Origin: DATEPR01 sp036491115
Lineage (GTDB): Bacteria; Actinomycetota; Actinomycetes; Mycobacteriales; Pseudonocardiaceae
Reading direction: 5' to 3'
Length of the DNA stretch: 64,000 bases
Assembly: GCA_036491115.1 (NCBI GenBank)
Contig: DASXCQ010000068.1
Coordinates: forward strand, 40,265 to 104,264
Numbering within the stretch: position 1 is the stretch's first letter; the number at the start of each line of letters is the position of its first letter. This document shows positions 20,023 to 28,152 of this stretch, piece by piece. The translations under genes were made by a program, and so were the position numbers. Under the pieces are notes generated by a model. That model searched no databases. It was not told where the DNA came from and saw only the letters and a program-made list of their open reading frames with translations.

Positions 20023-21291
20023 ATGGAGCAAGCCGACCAGACGCTGCACGACTTCGTGCTCAACCTGCTCAGCGACTCGCAGGCCCTGGCCGCGTTCGAG
20101 CAGGACCCGGCGACGATGCTGGACCACGCCGGTCTGAGCGACATCAGCGCGGCGGACGTCCAAGAGGTCATCCCACTGGTGATCGACTACGTCCCCACCC
20201 ACGCGGATGCGCTCGACGCGGTACTCAGCCAGCTCCCGGTCGACTCTGTCGACACCGGCCAGCTCGGCGCGATCCAACAACTGCAGTTCGTCACGCAGGC
20301 GCTGGGCGGCATGCCCGCGCTGGACGTGGCTGGCGCCCTCGGCAACGACAACATGACAGGCGCGATGCACGTCGCCGCCGGCAGCAACGGTGTGCTGGCC
20401 GCCGGTGATCTCATCTCGCCGATGGGTGAGAACTTCGGCCAGGTGGCCGGCGACCTGGAGCACGGTCTCGCCGTGACCCTGGCCGACAACGGCATGGCCG
20501 GCACCGGCAGCAGCGCGTTCACGGTGCCCGGTCTGGACAGCCTCCCCGGCCTCGGTGGCGGCCTGCCCAGCGGGTTCTCGTCGGCCAGTGACGTGACCGA
20601 CGTGCTGGACGGTCACGCGACCTCGATGACCAGCTCGCTGGGCACCATGTCGACCACCGCGTCGAACCTGGTGACCGGCGCCGCCGAGCTCACCGCGGGC
20701 GCGTTGGCCAACCCGACCGCGCTGGCCGGCGCGCTGAGCGACCCGGCGGGCACGGTCACCGCGCTCACCGGCACCGCCGACTCCTACGCCCTGTACGCCA
20801 GCCAGGCGATCCCCGCCCCGGCGAACGAGGCGGTCGGCCAGGCGGTGCAGCAGGTCACCTCGACCTCGCAGAGCGCCGTCACCGGCGTCAGCGAGAACGT
20901 GGACAGCGGTCCGCTGGGCGGCGTGGCCAGCCACCTGCCGACCTCGGACGTGTCGCACGCGCTCGGCCCGGTGCAGGGTGTCCTCGGCGAGGTGACCGGC
21001 TCGGCCGCCGACCCGACGCAGGCCCTCGGCACCGTGACCCACGGCGTCACCGGCACGCTGTCCGACCCCACGCACTCGCTGACCGACCCGACCCACGCCG
21101 TGTCCGGCGCGGTGTCGACGGTGCAGAGCACGGTGTCGGACACGGTCGGCAGCGTCGCATCGCACAGCGCCGTGTCCGACGTCACGGGCAGCGGCGGCGC
21201 GGGCAGCCTGCTGGGTTCGGCCGACCACGGTGACGTGACCGGCGACCTGAGCCACGTCACCAGCGACCTGCACCTGCCGTCGTTGTTCTGA
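20023..21291 (+). CDS. iniB: IniB-like N-terminal domain protein with a low-complexity tail
   Basis: A 422-residue protein. Residues 1-75 form a compact helical domain (QTLHDFVLNLLSDSQALAAFEQDP, then DHAGLSDISAADVQEVIPLVIDYVP) that I recognise as the IniB-type N terminus. The rest is Gly/Ala/Ser/Thr/Val-rich with repeating DPT and SDVTG patterns and no clear fold; mycobacterial IniB is likewise low-complexity. It leads the iniBAC-like operon. Mycobacterial iniBAC is induced by inhibitors of cell wall synthesis such as isoniazid and ethambutol. GAGGAGA lies 11 bases before the ATG at 20023; a TTG at 20020 would be better spaced and is possible. No signal peptide is seen. Confidence 0.8.
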   Translation: MEQADQTLHDFVLNLLSDSQALAAFEQDPATMLDHAGLSDISAADVQEVIPLVIDYVPTHADALDAVLSQLPVDSVDTGQLGAIQQLQFVTQALGGMPALDVAGALGNDNMTGAMHVAAGSNGVLAAGDLISPMGENFGQVAGDLEHGLAVTLADNGMAGTGSSAFTVPGLDSLPGLGGGLPSGFSSASDVTDVLDGHATSMTSSLGTMSTTASNLVTGAAELTAGALANPTALAGALSDPAGTVTALTGTADSYALYASQAIPAPANEAVGQAVQQVTSTSQSAVTGVSENVDSGPLGGVASHLPTSDVSHALGPVQGVLGEVTGSAADPTQALGTVTHGVTGTLSDPTHSLTDPTHAVSGAVSTVQSTVSDTVGSVASHSAVSDVTGSGGAGSLLGSADHGDVTGDLSHVTSDLHLPSLF

Positions 21292-21305
21292 TGAAGTTCT
21301 GACCT

Positions 21306-21323
21306 ATCGCTCGATCGAGCGAT
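21306..21323. repeat. 18-bp perfect palindrome between iniB-like and iniA-like genes
   Basis: ATCGCTCGATCGAGCGAT reads the same on both strands. It lies 15 bases after the iniB-like stop and just before a terminator, so it may be a DNA site or part of a processed RNA structure. Confidence 0.5.
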
Positions 21324-21327
21324 CGCC

Positions 21328-21370
21328 GGGGCCGGGTCCGTCTTGCCGTGGACGGACCCGGCCCCTATTT
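21328..21370 (+). terminator. Intrinsic terminator inside the iniBAC-like operon
   Basis: GGGGCCGGGTCCGTC (21328-21342) and GACGGACCCGGCCCC (21351-21365) form a perfect 15-bp stem with an 8-base loop, followed by TATTT. It should reduce or end transcription before the iniA-like gene, giving more iniB-like than GTPase mRNA. Confidence 0.7.
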
Positions 21371-21404
21371 CGCCCGAATGGGTGGACACGGCACACTTGA
21401 TCGG

Positions 21405-23255
21405 GTGACGGCACCGCCCTGGCTCACTGTGCTCGACGACACGATCACCGCGTGCAACCAACAGCGCCGCTCCGACCTGGCCCACGGGTTGCGGCGCAAG
21501 CGCGGGCGGCTGCTGGCTCCGGGGCTGCGGGTGCTCGTGCTGGGCATGCTGAACCAGGGCAAGAGCCAACTGATCAACGCGCTGGTCAACGCGCCCGTCT
21601 GCGCCGTCGGCGACGACCTCACCACCACCGCGCCCACCGTGGTGCAGCACGCCGAGTCCCCGTCCGCGTCGCTGGTCACCGATCCCGGCGCCGCCTATCA
21701 CCGGGCGATCCCCGCCCCCGCCGAGCGGGTCGCGGTGCCGATCGACGAGGTGAGCCGCCAGGTCAGCCGCAGGGGCGGCGGCCGCGCCGGGCACGTGGTG
21801 CGGGCCGAGATCGGCATCCCGCGCAAGCTGCTGGCCGACGGCCTGGTGCTGATCGACACGCCGCCGGTGGGTGCCGGGCCGGAGGAGACCAGCCGCCAGG
21901 TGGCCGCGGCCGAGCAGGCGGACACGGTGTTGTTCGCGTCGGCGGCGACGGCCCAGCTGTCCGACGCCGAACTGGACCTGCTGGCCAGGATCAGCGCGGT
22001 CTGCCCGAACATCGTGGTCGCGCTCACCAAGATCGACCTGGTGCCGCGCTGGCGGCAGGTGGCCGAGCGCAATCTGGCGCTGCTGGCCGGGGCCAGGGTG
22101 CCGGCCAGGCAGATCCCGGTCTCCGCCGCGCTGCGGATGGCCGCGGCCCAGCACGGCGACACCGCGATCAACGCCGAGTCCGGTTTCCCCGACCTGATCG
22201 GCTGCCTGCAGCGACAGGTGGTGGCCAAGTCCGAGGAGGTGGCCCCCCGGACGGTCGGGGTGGCGTGCGGGCAGGCGGTGCAGGCGCTGGCCACCGACGT
22301 GCGCACGGCCATCGCCACACCCGTGGTGACCAGGACGCCGGACGTGGAGACGCAACTGGCCGACGCGCAGCGCGCCATGAACGAGCTGCGCAGGCTGACC
22401 ACCCGCTGCCAGACGATGCTGGCCGACCAGATGGCCGACCTGGTCGGCGACGTGGAACACGACCTGCGCGACCGGACCCGGCGGATCCTGCGCGAGGTGG
22501 ACCGGATGTTCGACGATGCCGACCCGAAGACGGCGTGGGAGTCGTTCGACGACTGGCTGCGGGACAGCCTGAACGAGGCCGCCGAGATCAACCTGGGCTG
22601 GCTGATCTCGCGCTGCCAGTGGGTCGCCGACCGGGTGATCGCCAGCTTCCCCGGCGACCGGGACGCCGCGCCCGCCGACGCGCTGCTGGCGGGTTGGGCC
22701 GATCCGGTGGACGCGATCGGCGAGCTGGACCTGCCCAGGCTGGACCCGTTCGGCGCCGGGCAGAAGATCTTCACCGGCCTGCGCGGCTCCTACGGCGGCG
22801 TGATCATGTTCGGCCTGATCACCAGCCTGGCCGGGCTGCCGCTGATCAACGCGATCTCGCTCGGCGCGGGCGCGGCGTTCGGCGGCAAGACCATCAAGGA
22901 CGAGAGCGAGGCGCGGCTGCGCCGCCGGCAGGCCGCGGCGAAGGCGACCGCCCAGCGCTACATCGACGACTTCTTCCTGGCCTGTGGCAAGGAGTCCAAG
23001 GACCTGAGCCGGCAGGTGCAGCGCGTGCTGCGCGACCACGTCAGCGAGCGGGCCGACGAGCTGGCGGCGCTGATCACCGAGAGCAGCCAGCAGGCCAGGC
23101 AGACCGCGCAGATCGCGGCGACCGACCGGGAGCGGCGGCGGCAGGCCCTCACCGGCCGGCTGGAGGGGCTGGTCGACCTGCACCGCAGGGCGGTCGCGCT
23201 GGCCAGCCAGCGGACGGTCGCGTCGGCGACCGCGGGGCTGGAACTGTCCGCGTGA
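21405..23255 (+). CDS. iniA: Dynamin-like GTPase, IniA-like
   Basis: A 616-residue bacterial dynamin-family GTPase. The G1 P-loop is GMLNQGKS (residues 47-54), G3 is LIDTPPVGAG near 148 and G4 is TKID near 207. Long helical regions follow and surround a hydrophobic, glycine-rich paddle (about 465-494: GVIMFGLITSLAGLPLINAI). The last ~120 residues are helical and charged. IniA of mycobacteria binds GTP and remodels membranes; here the paddle suggests membrane insertion. The GTG at 21405 follows no clear ribosome-binding site; an ATG at 21378 (nine residues longer) is the alternative. The stop overlaps the next GTPase's start. Confidence 0.85.
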   Translation: MTAPPWLTVLDDTITACNQQRRSDLAHGLRRKRGRLLAPGLRVLVLGMLNQGKSQLINALVNAPVCAVGDDLTTTAPTVVQHAESPSASLVTDPGAAYHRAIPAPAERVAVPIDEVSRQVSRRGGGRAGHVVRAEIGIPRKLLADGLVLIDTPPVGAGPEETSRQVAAAEQADTVLFASAATAQLSDAELDLLARISAVCPNIVVALTKIDLVPRWRQVAERNLALLAGARVPARQIPVSAALRMAAAQHGDTAINAESGFPDLIGCLQRQVVAKSEEVAPRTVGVACGQAVQALATDVRTAIATPVVTRTPDVETQLADAQRAMNELRRLTTRCQTMLADQMADLVGDVEHDLRDRTRRILREVDRMFDDADPKTAWESFDDWLRDSLNEAAEINLGWLISRCQWVADRVIASFPGDRDAAPADALLAGWADPVDAIGELDLPRLDPFGAGQKIFTGLRGSYGGVIMFGLITSLAGLPLINAISLGAGAAFGGKTIKDESEARLRRRQAAAKATAQRYIDDFFLACGKESKDLSRQVQRVLRDHVSERADELAALITESSQQARQTAQIAATDRERRRQALTGRLEGLVDLHRRAVALASQRTVASATAGLELSA

Positions 23256-24688
23256 CCGACCGAAGCCTGGCCGACGTCGCGTGGCACCTGTTGACGTCGG
23301 CCGCCGAGCTCTACCGGGACAGCCCGAGGGCGTCGCGGTGGCTGGTCGGCTGTCTGGAACGGCTGGCCGACCCGCTGCGGATCGCGGTCGCCGGGCAGGC
23401 CGGAGTGGGCAAGTCGACGCTGGTGAACGCACTGGCCGGGGAACACGTCGCGCCGATCGAGGTGGGCGGCGGCACCGGGGTGTTCGCCTGGTACCTCGAC
23501 GGCGCCGAACCGGCGGCCGTGGTGTTCCCGCCGGGTGCGCCCGCGGTGCCGGTGGCGGTGACCCGACGGGACCGCCGGCTGTACACCGACCTGCGGCAGT
23601 GGCAGCCGGAGCAGGTGGAGCGGGTGGTGGTGGAATGGCCGGCTCGCGGCCTGCGGGACATGGCGCTGATCGACACCCCGACCGGCACTCCCCCGGAGTG
23701 GCTGGCCGGCACCGTCGACGCCGTCGTCTACGCCACCCGCGACCCGTCGGACGCCGATCTGGCTCTGCTGCGCGCGGCACAGACCGGTGACCCGACCGCC
23801 GCCGTCACCACCATCGTGGCGCTGGCCAGGGCGGACGAGCTGGGTGCCGGCCGGATCGACGCGTTGTCGTCCGCGAAGCAGATCGCCCGGCGGCGCCGGT
23901 CGGACGCGGCCGTGCACGCGGTGTGCCAGAACGTGGTCGCCGTCGCCGGGCTGCTCGGCCAGGCGGGCCGGACGCTGCGCGAGGACGAGTTCGCCGTGCT
24001 GCGCGGGTTGGCCGGGATCGCCAGGGCCGAGTTGGACACGCACCTGCTGTCCGCGGACCGGTTCGTGCACGCCGACCTGCCGGTGCGGCTGAGCCCGGAC
24101 GCGCGGGTCGAGCTGCTGGACCGGTTCGGCGTGTTCGGGATCCGCCTGGCCAGCACACTGATCCGGCGCGGCGCGGACAGCCAGTCCGGCCTGGCCGGCC
24201 AGTTGGTGCAGCGCAGCGGGCTGTCCGAGCTGCGCGAGTCGATCGGCTCGTTCTTCACCGACCGGGCCGACGTGCTGCGGGCGCGGTCGGCGCTGGCCGG
24301 CATGAACGTCGTGCTGCGCGGCGAACCCCGGCCGCGGTCCGGCCAGTTGGCCGCCGCCGCGGAGCGGGCGCTGGCCGGCGCGCACGACCTGGCGGAACTG
24401 CGGCTGCTGTCCGCGCTGCGGGCCGGCAGGCTCACCCTGCCCGGCACCCTGGCCGACACGGCGGAACGCCTGGCGGGCGGCCTGGGCACCGGCATCGCCG
24501 ACCGGCTCGGCCTGCCCGGCGACGCGGCCGAGGACGACGTGCGCAACGCTGTCTACGACGAACTCGGCCAGTGGCGGGCCCAGGCGGAAAGCCCGCTGCT
24601 CGGCGCGGCCGCGCGGGCCGCCGCGCACACCGTGGTGCGCAGCTGCGAGGGCCTGCTGACCGCGCTGGCGCCGCCGGCCCACCGCTAG
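23252..24688 (+). CDS. iniC: Dynamin-like GTPase, IniC-like
   Basis: A 478-residue second dynamin-like GTPase, probably the partner of the upstream one, as IniC pairs with IniA. G1 is GQAGVGKST (residues 48-56), and G3 is LIDTPTG near 140. The G4 motif is degenerate: LARADEL stands where NKxD/TKxD is expected, which suggests altered guanine recognition. The rest is helical with many Ala/Leu/Arg residues and no obvious hydrophobic paddle. The GTG start at 23252 overlaps the iniA-like stop as GTGA. The 3' end overlaps the convergent globin gene by 4 bases. Confidence 0.82.
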   Translation: MTDRSLADVAWHLLTSAAELYRDSPRASRWLVGCLERLADPLRIAVAGQAGVGKSTLVNALAGEHVAPIEVGGGTGVFAWYLDGAEPAAVVFPPGAPAVPVAVTRRDRRLYTDLRQWQPEQVERVVVEWPARGLRDMALIDTPTGTPPEWLAGTVDAVVYATRDPSDADLALLRAAQTGDPTAAVTTIVALARADELGAGRIDALSSAKQIARRRRSDAAVHAVCQNVVAVAGLLGQAGRTLREDEFAVLRGLAGIARAELDTHLLSADRFVHADLPVRLSPDARVELLDRFGVFGIRLASTLIRRGADSQSGLAGQLVQRSGLSELRESIGSFFTDRADVLRARSALAGMNVVLRGEPRPRSGQLAAAAERALAGAHDLAELRLLSALRAGRLTLPGTLADTAERLAGGLGTGIADRLGLPGDAAEDDVRNAVYDELGQWRAQAESPLLGAAARAAAHTVVRSCEGLLTALAPPAHR

Positions 24689-25155
24689 GGCTGGTAGGGC
24701 GGGGCCACGCCCCAACCCCAGTGCGGCACCGGGGCGTGCTCCATCAGTTCGGCGTCCGGCTGGGAGTTGGCCATGGCGATGCGGGTGCCCCACTCCAGGT
24801 AGCCGATCAGCGCGGCCCGGAACTCCGGGTCGGCCGGCAGGTCCGCGTCGTCGGCCGCCTGGCTCATCAGGGTGGCGAAGCGCAGGCGCTGCTCCGGCGT
24901 GATGCCCAGGCCACGGTGATGGGCCAGCATGTTCTCGTAGCCGCCGAGCTTGCCGGTGTAGTCGGCCGGACCGCCGAACACCTCGACCCACCAGGCGCTG
25001 ACGTGGTCCCGGTGGGCCCTGCCCACACCGCCGGGGAAGAACGGGCTGAGCAGATCGTCACGTTCCACCCGGTCGTAGAAGGCGTTGACCATTCGCGCGA
25101 GCGCGTCCGGTCCCCCTGCCCAGTCCACCAGCGTCGGAACCTCGTCCCCAGTCAT
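24685..25155 (-). CDS. glbO: Group II truncated haemoglobin (trHbO)
   Basis: A 156-residue 2-on-2 globin that binds haem and O2. It shows FYDRVERDDLLSPFFPGG, the YENMLAHHRGLGIT segment with the proximal His, and a Trp in YLEWGTRIA corresponding to TrpG8. A C-terminal PHWGWG tail completes it. It resembles GlbO, the group II globin found in nearly all actinobacteria, with a suggested role in O2 handling at the membrane. The ATG at 25155 is preferred because AGGA is eight bases upstream; an ATG at 25164 is possible. It follows the DedA gene by 33 bases on the same strand. Confidence 0.95.
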   Translation of the reverse strand: MTGDEVPTLVDWAGGPDALARMVNAFYDRVERDDLLSPFFPGGVGRAHRDHVSAWWVEVFGGPADYTGKLGGYENMLAHHRGLGITPEQRLRFATLMSQAADDADLPADPEFRAALIGYLEWGTRIAMANSQPDAELMEHAPVPHWGWGVAPPYQP

Positions 25156-25188
25156 GCCGATCATCCTGGCACGGCTCGGGCGAACAGA

Positions 25189-25798
25189 TCAGGCGACCAA
25201 CGGTTCCTCGTCCAGCGGCGCCTCGGTCGCCGCCCTGGCCAGCCGGGTGCGGTGGGCCCGCCGCACCACGATGCTGGCGCCGACGCCGAGTCCGGCGGCC
25301 ACCGCCAGCGACACCAGCAGGCCGGCGATCGGCTGGCCGGTGAGCGCACCGCCGAGATAGCCGATCAGCGCGACGTAGGTGGACCACAGGATGGAGCCGA
25401 TCACCGAGGCCGGCGTGAACCGGACCAGGCGCCAGCGCAGCGTGCCGGTCAGCAGGGCGCCGATCGTGCCACCCGCCGGCACCCACCGGCCGACGACCAG
25501 CACCGGTGCGCCCCAGCGGGTGACCCGATTGCTCAGCCAGTCGTGCGCCGCCGTGATGGGAGGGCCGCTTGCCCAGCTTGCGCAATGCCGGGGCGCCGGC
25601 CACCCTGCCGACCGCGTAGAGGAAGTGGTCGGACAGGGTGCACGCCACCGCCGCGGTCGCGATCACCGCCGCCAGCGGCAGGTGGCCGGATGCCGCGAAC
25701 ACGCCCATACCGACCAGTACCGGCTCGGTCGGTGCCAGCGGTACGAGGCCGACCACGAACAGGGTGATCAAGGCCGTCAGGGTGGTGCCCACGATCAT
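25189..25798 (-). pseudogene. DedA/SNARE-associated membrane protein gene with a frameshift
   Basis: The start (ATG at 25798) and first part read MIVGTTLTALITLFVVG..., LAPTEPVLVGMGVFA and LGKRP in one frame. The rest (ITAAHDWLSNRVTRWGAPVL, then VVGRWVPAGG, YVALIGYLGG) is in another. One extra C within CCTCCC (25557-25565) explains the change. Without it the protein would be ~203 residues, normal for DedA proteins, which move membrane lipids such as undecaprenyl phosphate. No internal start gives the full C-terminal part. It could be a genuine pseudogene, a sequencing error or programmed frameshifting. Confidence 0.75.
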
Positions 25799-25863
25799 CT
25801 CTACGTCGCGGGGTGGCCGAATACTCCCGGATCGGCGTGATCCACAGGAAACTGCCAGCTCGG

Positions 25864-26766
25864 CTATTTGGTCGAACCGGCGAGCACTCCCTGCACGAAG
25901 AACCGCTGGAAACCGAAGAACACCGCCAACGGGATGATCATCGACACGAACGAGCCCGTGGCCAGCACGTTGATGTTGGTGCCGAAGGCGCGTAGCTGGG
26001 ACTGCAGCGCGACGGTGATCGGTTGCGACGACGGGTCGGCGAACACCAGCGCCACCAGCAGGTCGTTCCACACCCACAGGAACTGGAAGATGGCCAGGGA
26101 CGCGATGGCCGGCAGGCCGATCGGCAGCACCACCTTCCAGAAGATGCGCCACTCCTTGGCACCGTCCATCCGGGCCGCCTCCAGCAGGTCGGCCGGGATG
26201 CCGGCGAAGAAGTTGCGCAGCAGGAACACCGCGAACGGCAGGCCGAACGCGACGTGGAACAGGATCACGCCGATCAGCGAACCGAAGATGCCCAGGTCGC
26301 CGTAGAGGGTGGCCATCGGGATCAGCGCGACCTGGATGGGTACCACGAGCAGGCCGACGATGATCACCATCAGCCAGTCCTGCCCGGGGAACCGCATCCA
26401 GGCCAGCGCGTACGCGGCGAGCGCGCCGATCCCGATCACCAGTGCCGTTGCCGGCACCGAGATGAACACGGTGTTCAGCAGCGAGTGCATGATGGTGGCG
26501 TTGCCGACCAGGTCCTGGTAGTTGCGGATGGTCAGCTGGGTCGGGACGGTGAAGATCTTCCACCAGCCGGTGCTGGCGTTGTCCACCTCGCCGCGCAGCG
26601 ACGAGGCGAACAGGCCGAAGATCGGCACCAGCCACAGCAGCGCGATCAGCATCAGCAGGAACCGGACGAAACCGGAACCCAGCACGCTGCCCACCCTGGT
26701 CAGCACGCCGCGCTTGGGTGTGCCGCTCACGCCGGCCACCAGGAAGTCGGCACTCACCGCCGTCAT
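25864..26766 (-). CDS. Carbohydrate ABC transporter permease (MalG-like, CUT1)
   Basis: A 300-residue inner-membrane permease with six predicted helices. The EAA-loop signature that contacts the ATPase reads EAARMDGAKEWRIFWKVVLPIGLP. The N-terminal helix (VGSVLGSGFVRFLLMLIALLW) and a C-terminal FQRFFVQGVLAG are typical of MalG homologues. It overlaps the partner permease stop by one base (TGATG), is last in the importer operon, and works with the binding protein at 28153 and the ATPase at 29519. The imported sugar is not determined. Confidence 0.95.
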   Translation of the reverse strand: MTAVSADFLVAGVSGTPKRGVLTRVGSVLGSGFVRFLLMLIALLWLVPIFGLFASSLRGEVDNASTGWWKIFTVPTQLTIRNYQDLVGNATIMHSLLNTVFISVPATALVIGIGALAAYALAWMRFPGQDWLMVIIVGLLVVPIQVALIPMATLYGDLGIFGSLIGVILFHVAFGLPFAVFLLRNFFAGIPADLLEAARMDGAKEWRIFWKVVLPIGLPAIASLAIFQFLWVWNDLLVALVFADPSSQPITVALQSQLRAFGTNINVLATGSFVSMIIPLAVFFGFQRFFVQGVLAGSTK

Positions 26767-28139
26767 CAGCGCTCCCGCCGGAATCGTCGGATGTTGAACA
26801 GCATGGCCGGCATCACGACCAGGAACAGGATCACGCTGATCGCGCTGCCCTGACCGAGATCACCGCCGGTGCCCGGGCCGAACGCCACCTGCCACATCTG
26901 CAGTGCCAGCACGTTGGCGTCGGCCTGGGTGGACCCCGGTGGGATGACGAACACCAGGTCGAACACCTTCAGCACGTTGATGATCAGCGTGACCAGCACC
27001 ACCAGCAGCACCGGCCCGAGCAGCGGCACGGTGACCCTGCGGAACACCTGCCACTCGGTGGCACCGTCCACCCTGGCCGCCTCCAGGGCGTCGCGGGGGA
27101 TGGCGGCCAGGCCGGCCGCGATGAACGTCATCGCGAAACCGGTGGTGATCCACACCCAGGCGGAGATGATGACGGGTGTGACGAGGGTCGGGCCGAGCCA
27201 GGTCAGGCCGTCGAACGGCTGCGCGAAGTCGTTCGCCGGCATCCGGACCTGATAGCTGCCCGGCCCGAGATCAGGGAGGGTGAAGGCGCCGTCGTCACCG
27301 GTGGTGGCGGTGGCGACGACCGAACCGTCGCGGATCGCCTGCACGGTGATCCCCGGCATGCCGCGCTTGCCGTGGCCGAGTTGGCCGTTCTTGCTGCCCA
27401 GCGCGATGTCCAGCCACACCACACCGGACACGGCACCGGGCGTGGCTCGCACCGGTGTGGCGACGACGGCCTGGCCGGGCAGGGCACCCGGCGTCTCCCC
27501 CACCATAGGAATCTCCAGCACGCTGCCCGGCCGGACCGAGCGAGTCGTGGTGAAACCGTCCGATGTGGACCCGAGCTGGTCGGACGGCCGGGGTTGGACG
27601 CCCGGGTACTCCGACGGCGCGGCGAAGATGTCGTGGATGCCGACGGTGACGGCGTTGGCCAGTCCGAGACCCGGGTCCTCCTGGTACACCAGCCGGAAGA
27701 TGATGCCGGAGGCGAACAGCGAGATCGCCATCGGCATGAACAGCACCATCCGGAAGGCCACCGCCCACCGGATCCGCTCGGTCAGCACGGCGAAGATCAG
27801 ACCGAGACCGGTGACGAACGCCGGCGCCACGAGCACCCAGATCAGGTTGTTGCGCAGTGCCGTCCTGGTGTCCGGGTCGGTGAACACGGTGGCGTAGTTG
27901 TGCAGCCCGACGAACGACGAACCGTGCTGGTCGAACAGGCTCCGGACGATCGAGTAGATCACCGGGTAGCCGATGAACACGGCCAGCAGCAGCACGGCGG
28001 GTGCCAGGTAGACGGCGATCAGCCACTTCGGGGTGTCCGACCGGCCGTCGGTGCCGCGGTGGCGGGAGGGCCGGGGGGTGGCCTGCCCCCTGAGCAGGCC
28101 ACCCTGGTCCTCTCCAGGTGTCGCGACGAGTTGGGTCAC
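26766..28139 (-). CDS. Carbohydrate ABC permease (MalF-like) with an inserted extracytoplasmic domain
   Basis: A 457-residue permease, longer than the usual ~300. Helices and an EAA-loop (DALEAARVDGATEWQVFRRV) show the MalF family. Between the third and fourth membrane helices, about residues 168-312 form a large extracytoplasmic insert. Its second half (PGITVQAIRDGSVVATATTG, DDGAFTLPDLGPGSYQVRM) looks like a carboxypeptidase regulatory/SdrD B-like beta-sandwich. E. coli MalF also has a large P2 loop in this place that contacts the binding protein, so a similar role is likely. GTG at 28139 has GAGGCAGGG upstream; the gene begins 13 bases after the binding protein. Confidence 0.92.
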   Translation of the reverse strand: MTQLVATPGEDQGGLLRGQATPRPSRHRGTDGRSDTPKWLIAVYLAPAVLLLAVFIGYPVIYSIVRSLFDQHGSSFVGLHNYATVFTDPDTRTALRNNLIWVLVAPAFVTGLGLIFAVLTERIRWAVAFRMVLFMPMAISLFASGIIFRLVYQEDPGLGLANAVTVGIHDIFAAPSEYPGVQPRPSDQLGSTSDGFTTTRSVRPGSVLEIPMVGETPGALPGQAVVATPVRATPGAVSGVVWLDIALGSKNGQLGHGKRGMPGITVQAIRDGSVVATATTGDDGAFTLPDLGPGSYQVRMPANDFAQPFDGLTWLGPTLVTPVIISAWVWITTGFAMTFIAAGLAAIPRDALEAARVDGATEWQVFRRVTVPLLGPVLLVVLVTLIINVLKVFDLVFVIPPGSTQADANVLALQMWQVAFGPGTGGDLGQGSAISVILFLVVMPAMLFNIRRFRRER

Positions 28140-28152
28140 GGCGAGCCCTGCC

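Noticed and set aside
20784..23780. A long minus-strand open frame across the iniB/iniA-like genes
   Set aside because: Arg/Pro/Gly-rich with no domain. The opposite strand encodes recognisable dynamin motifs.
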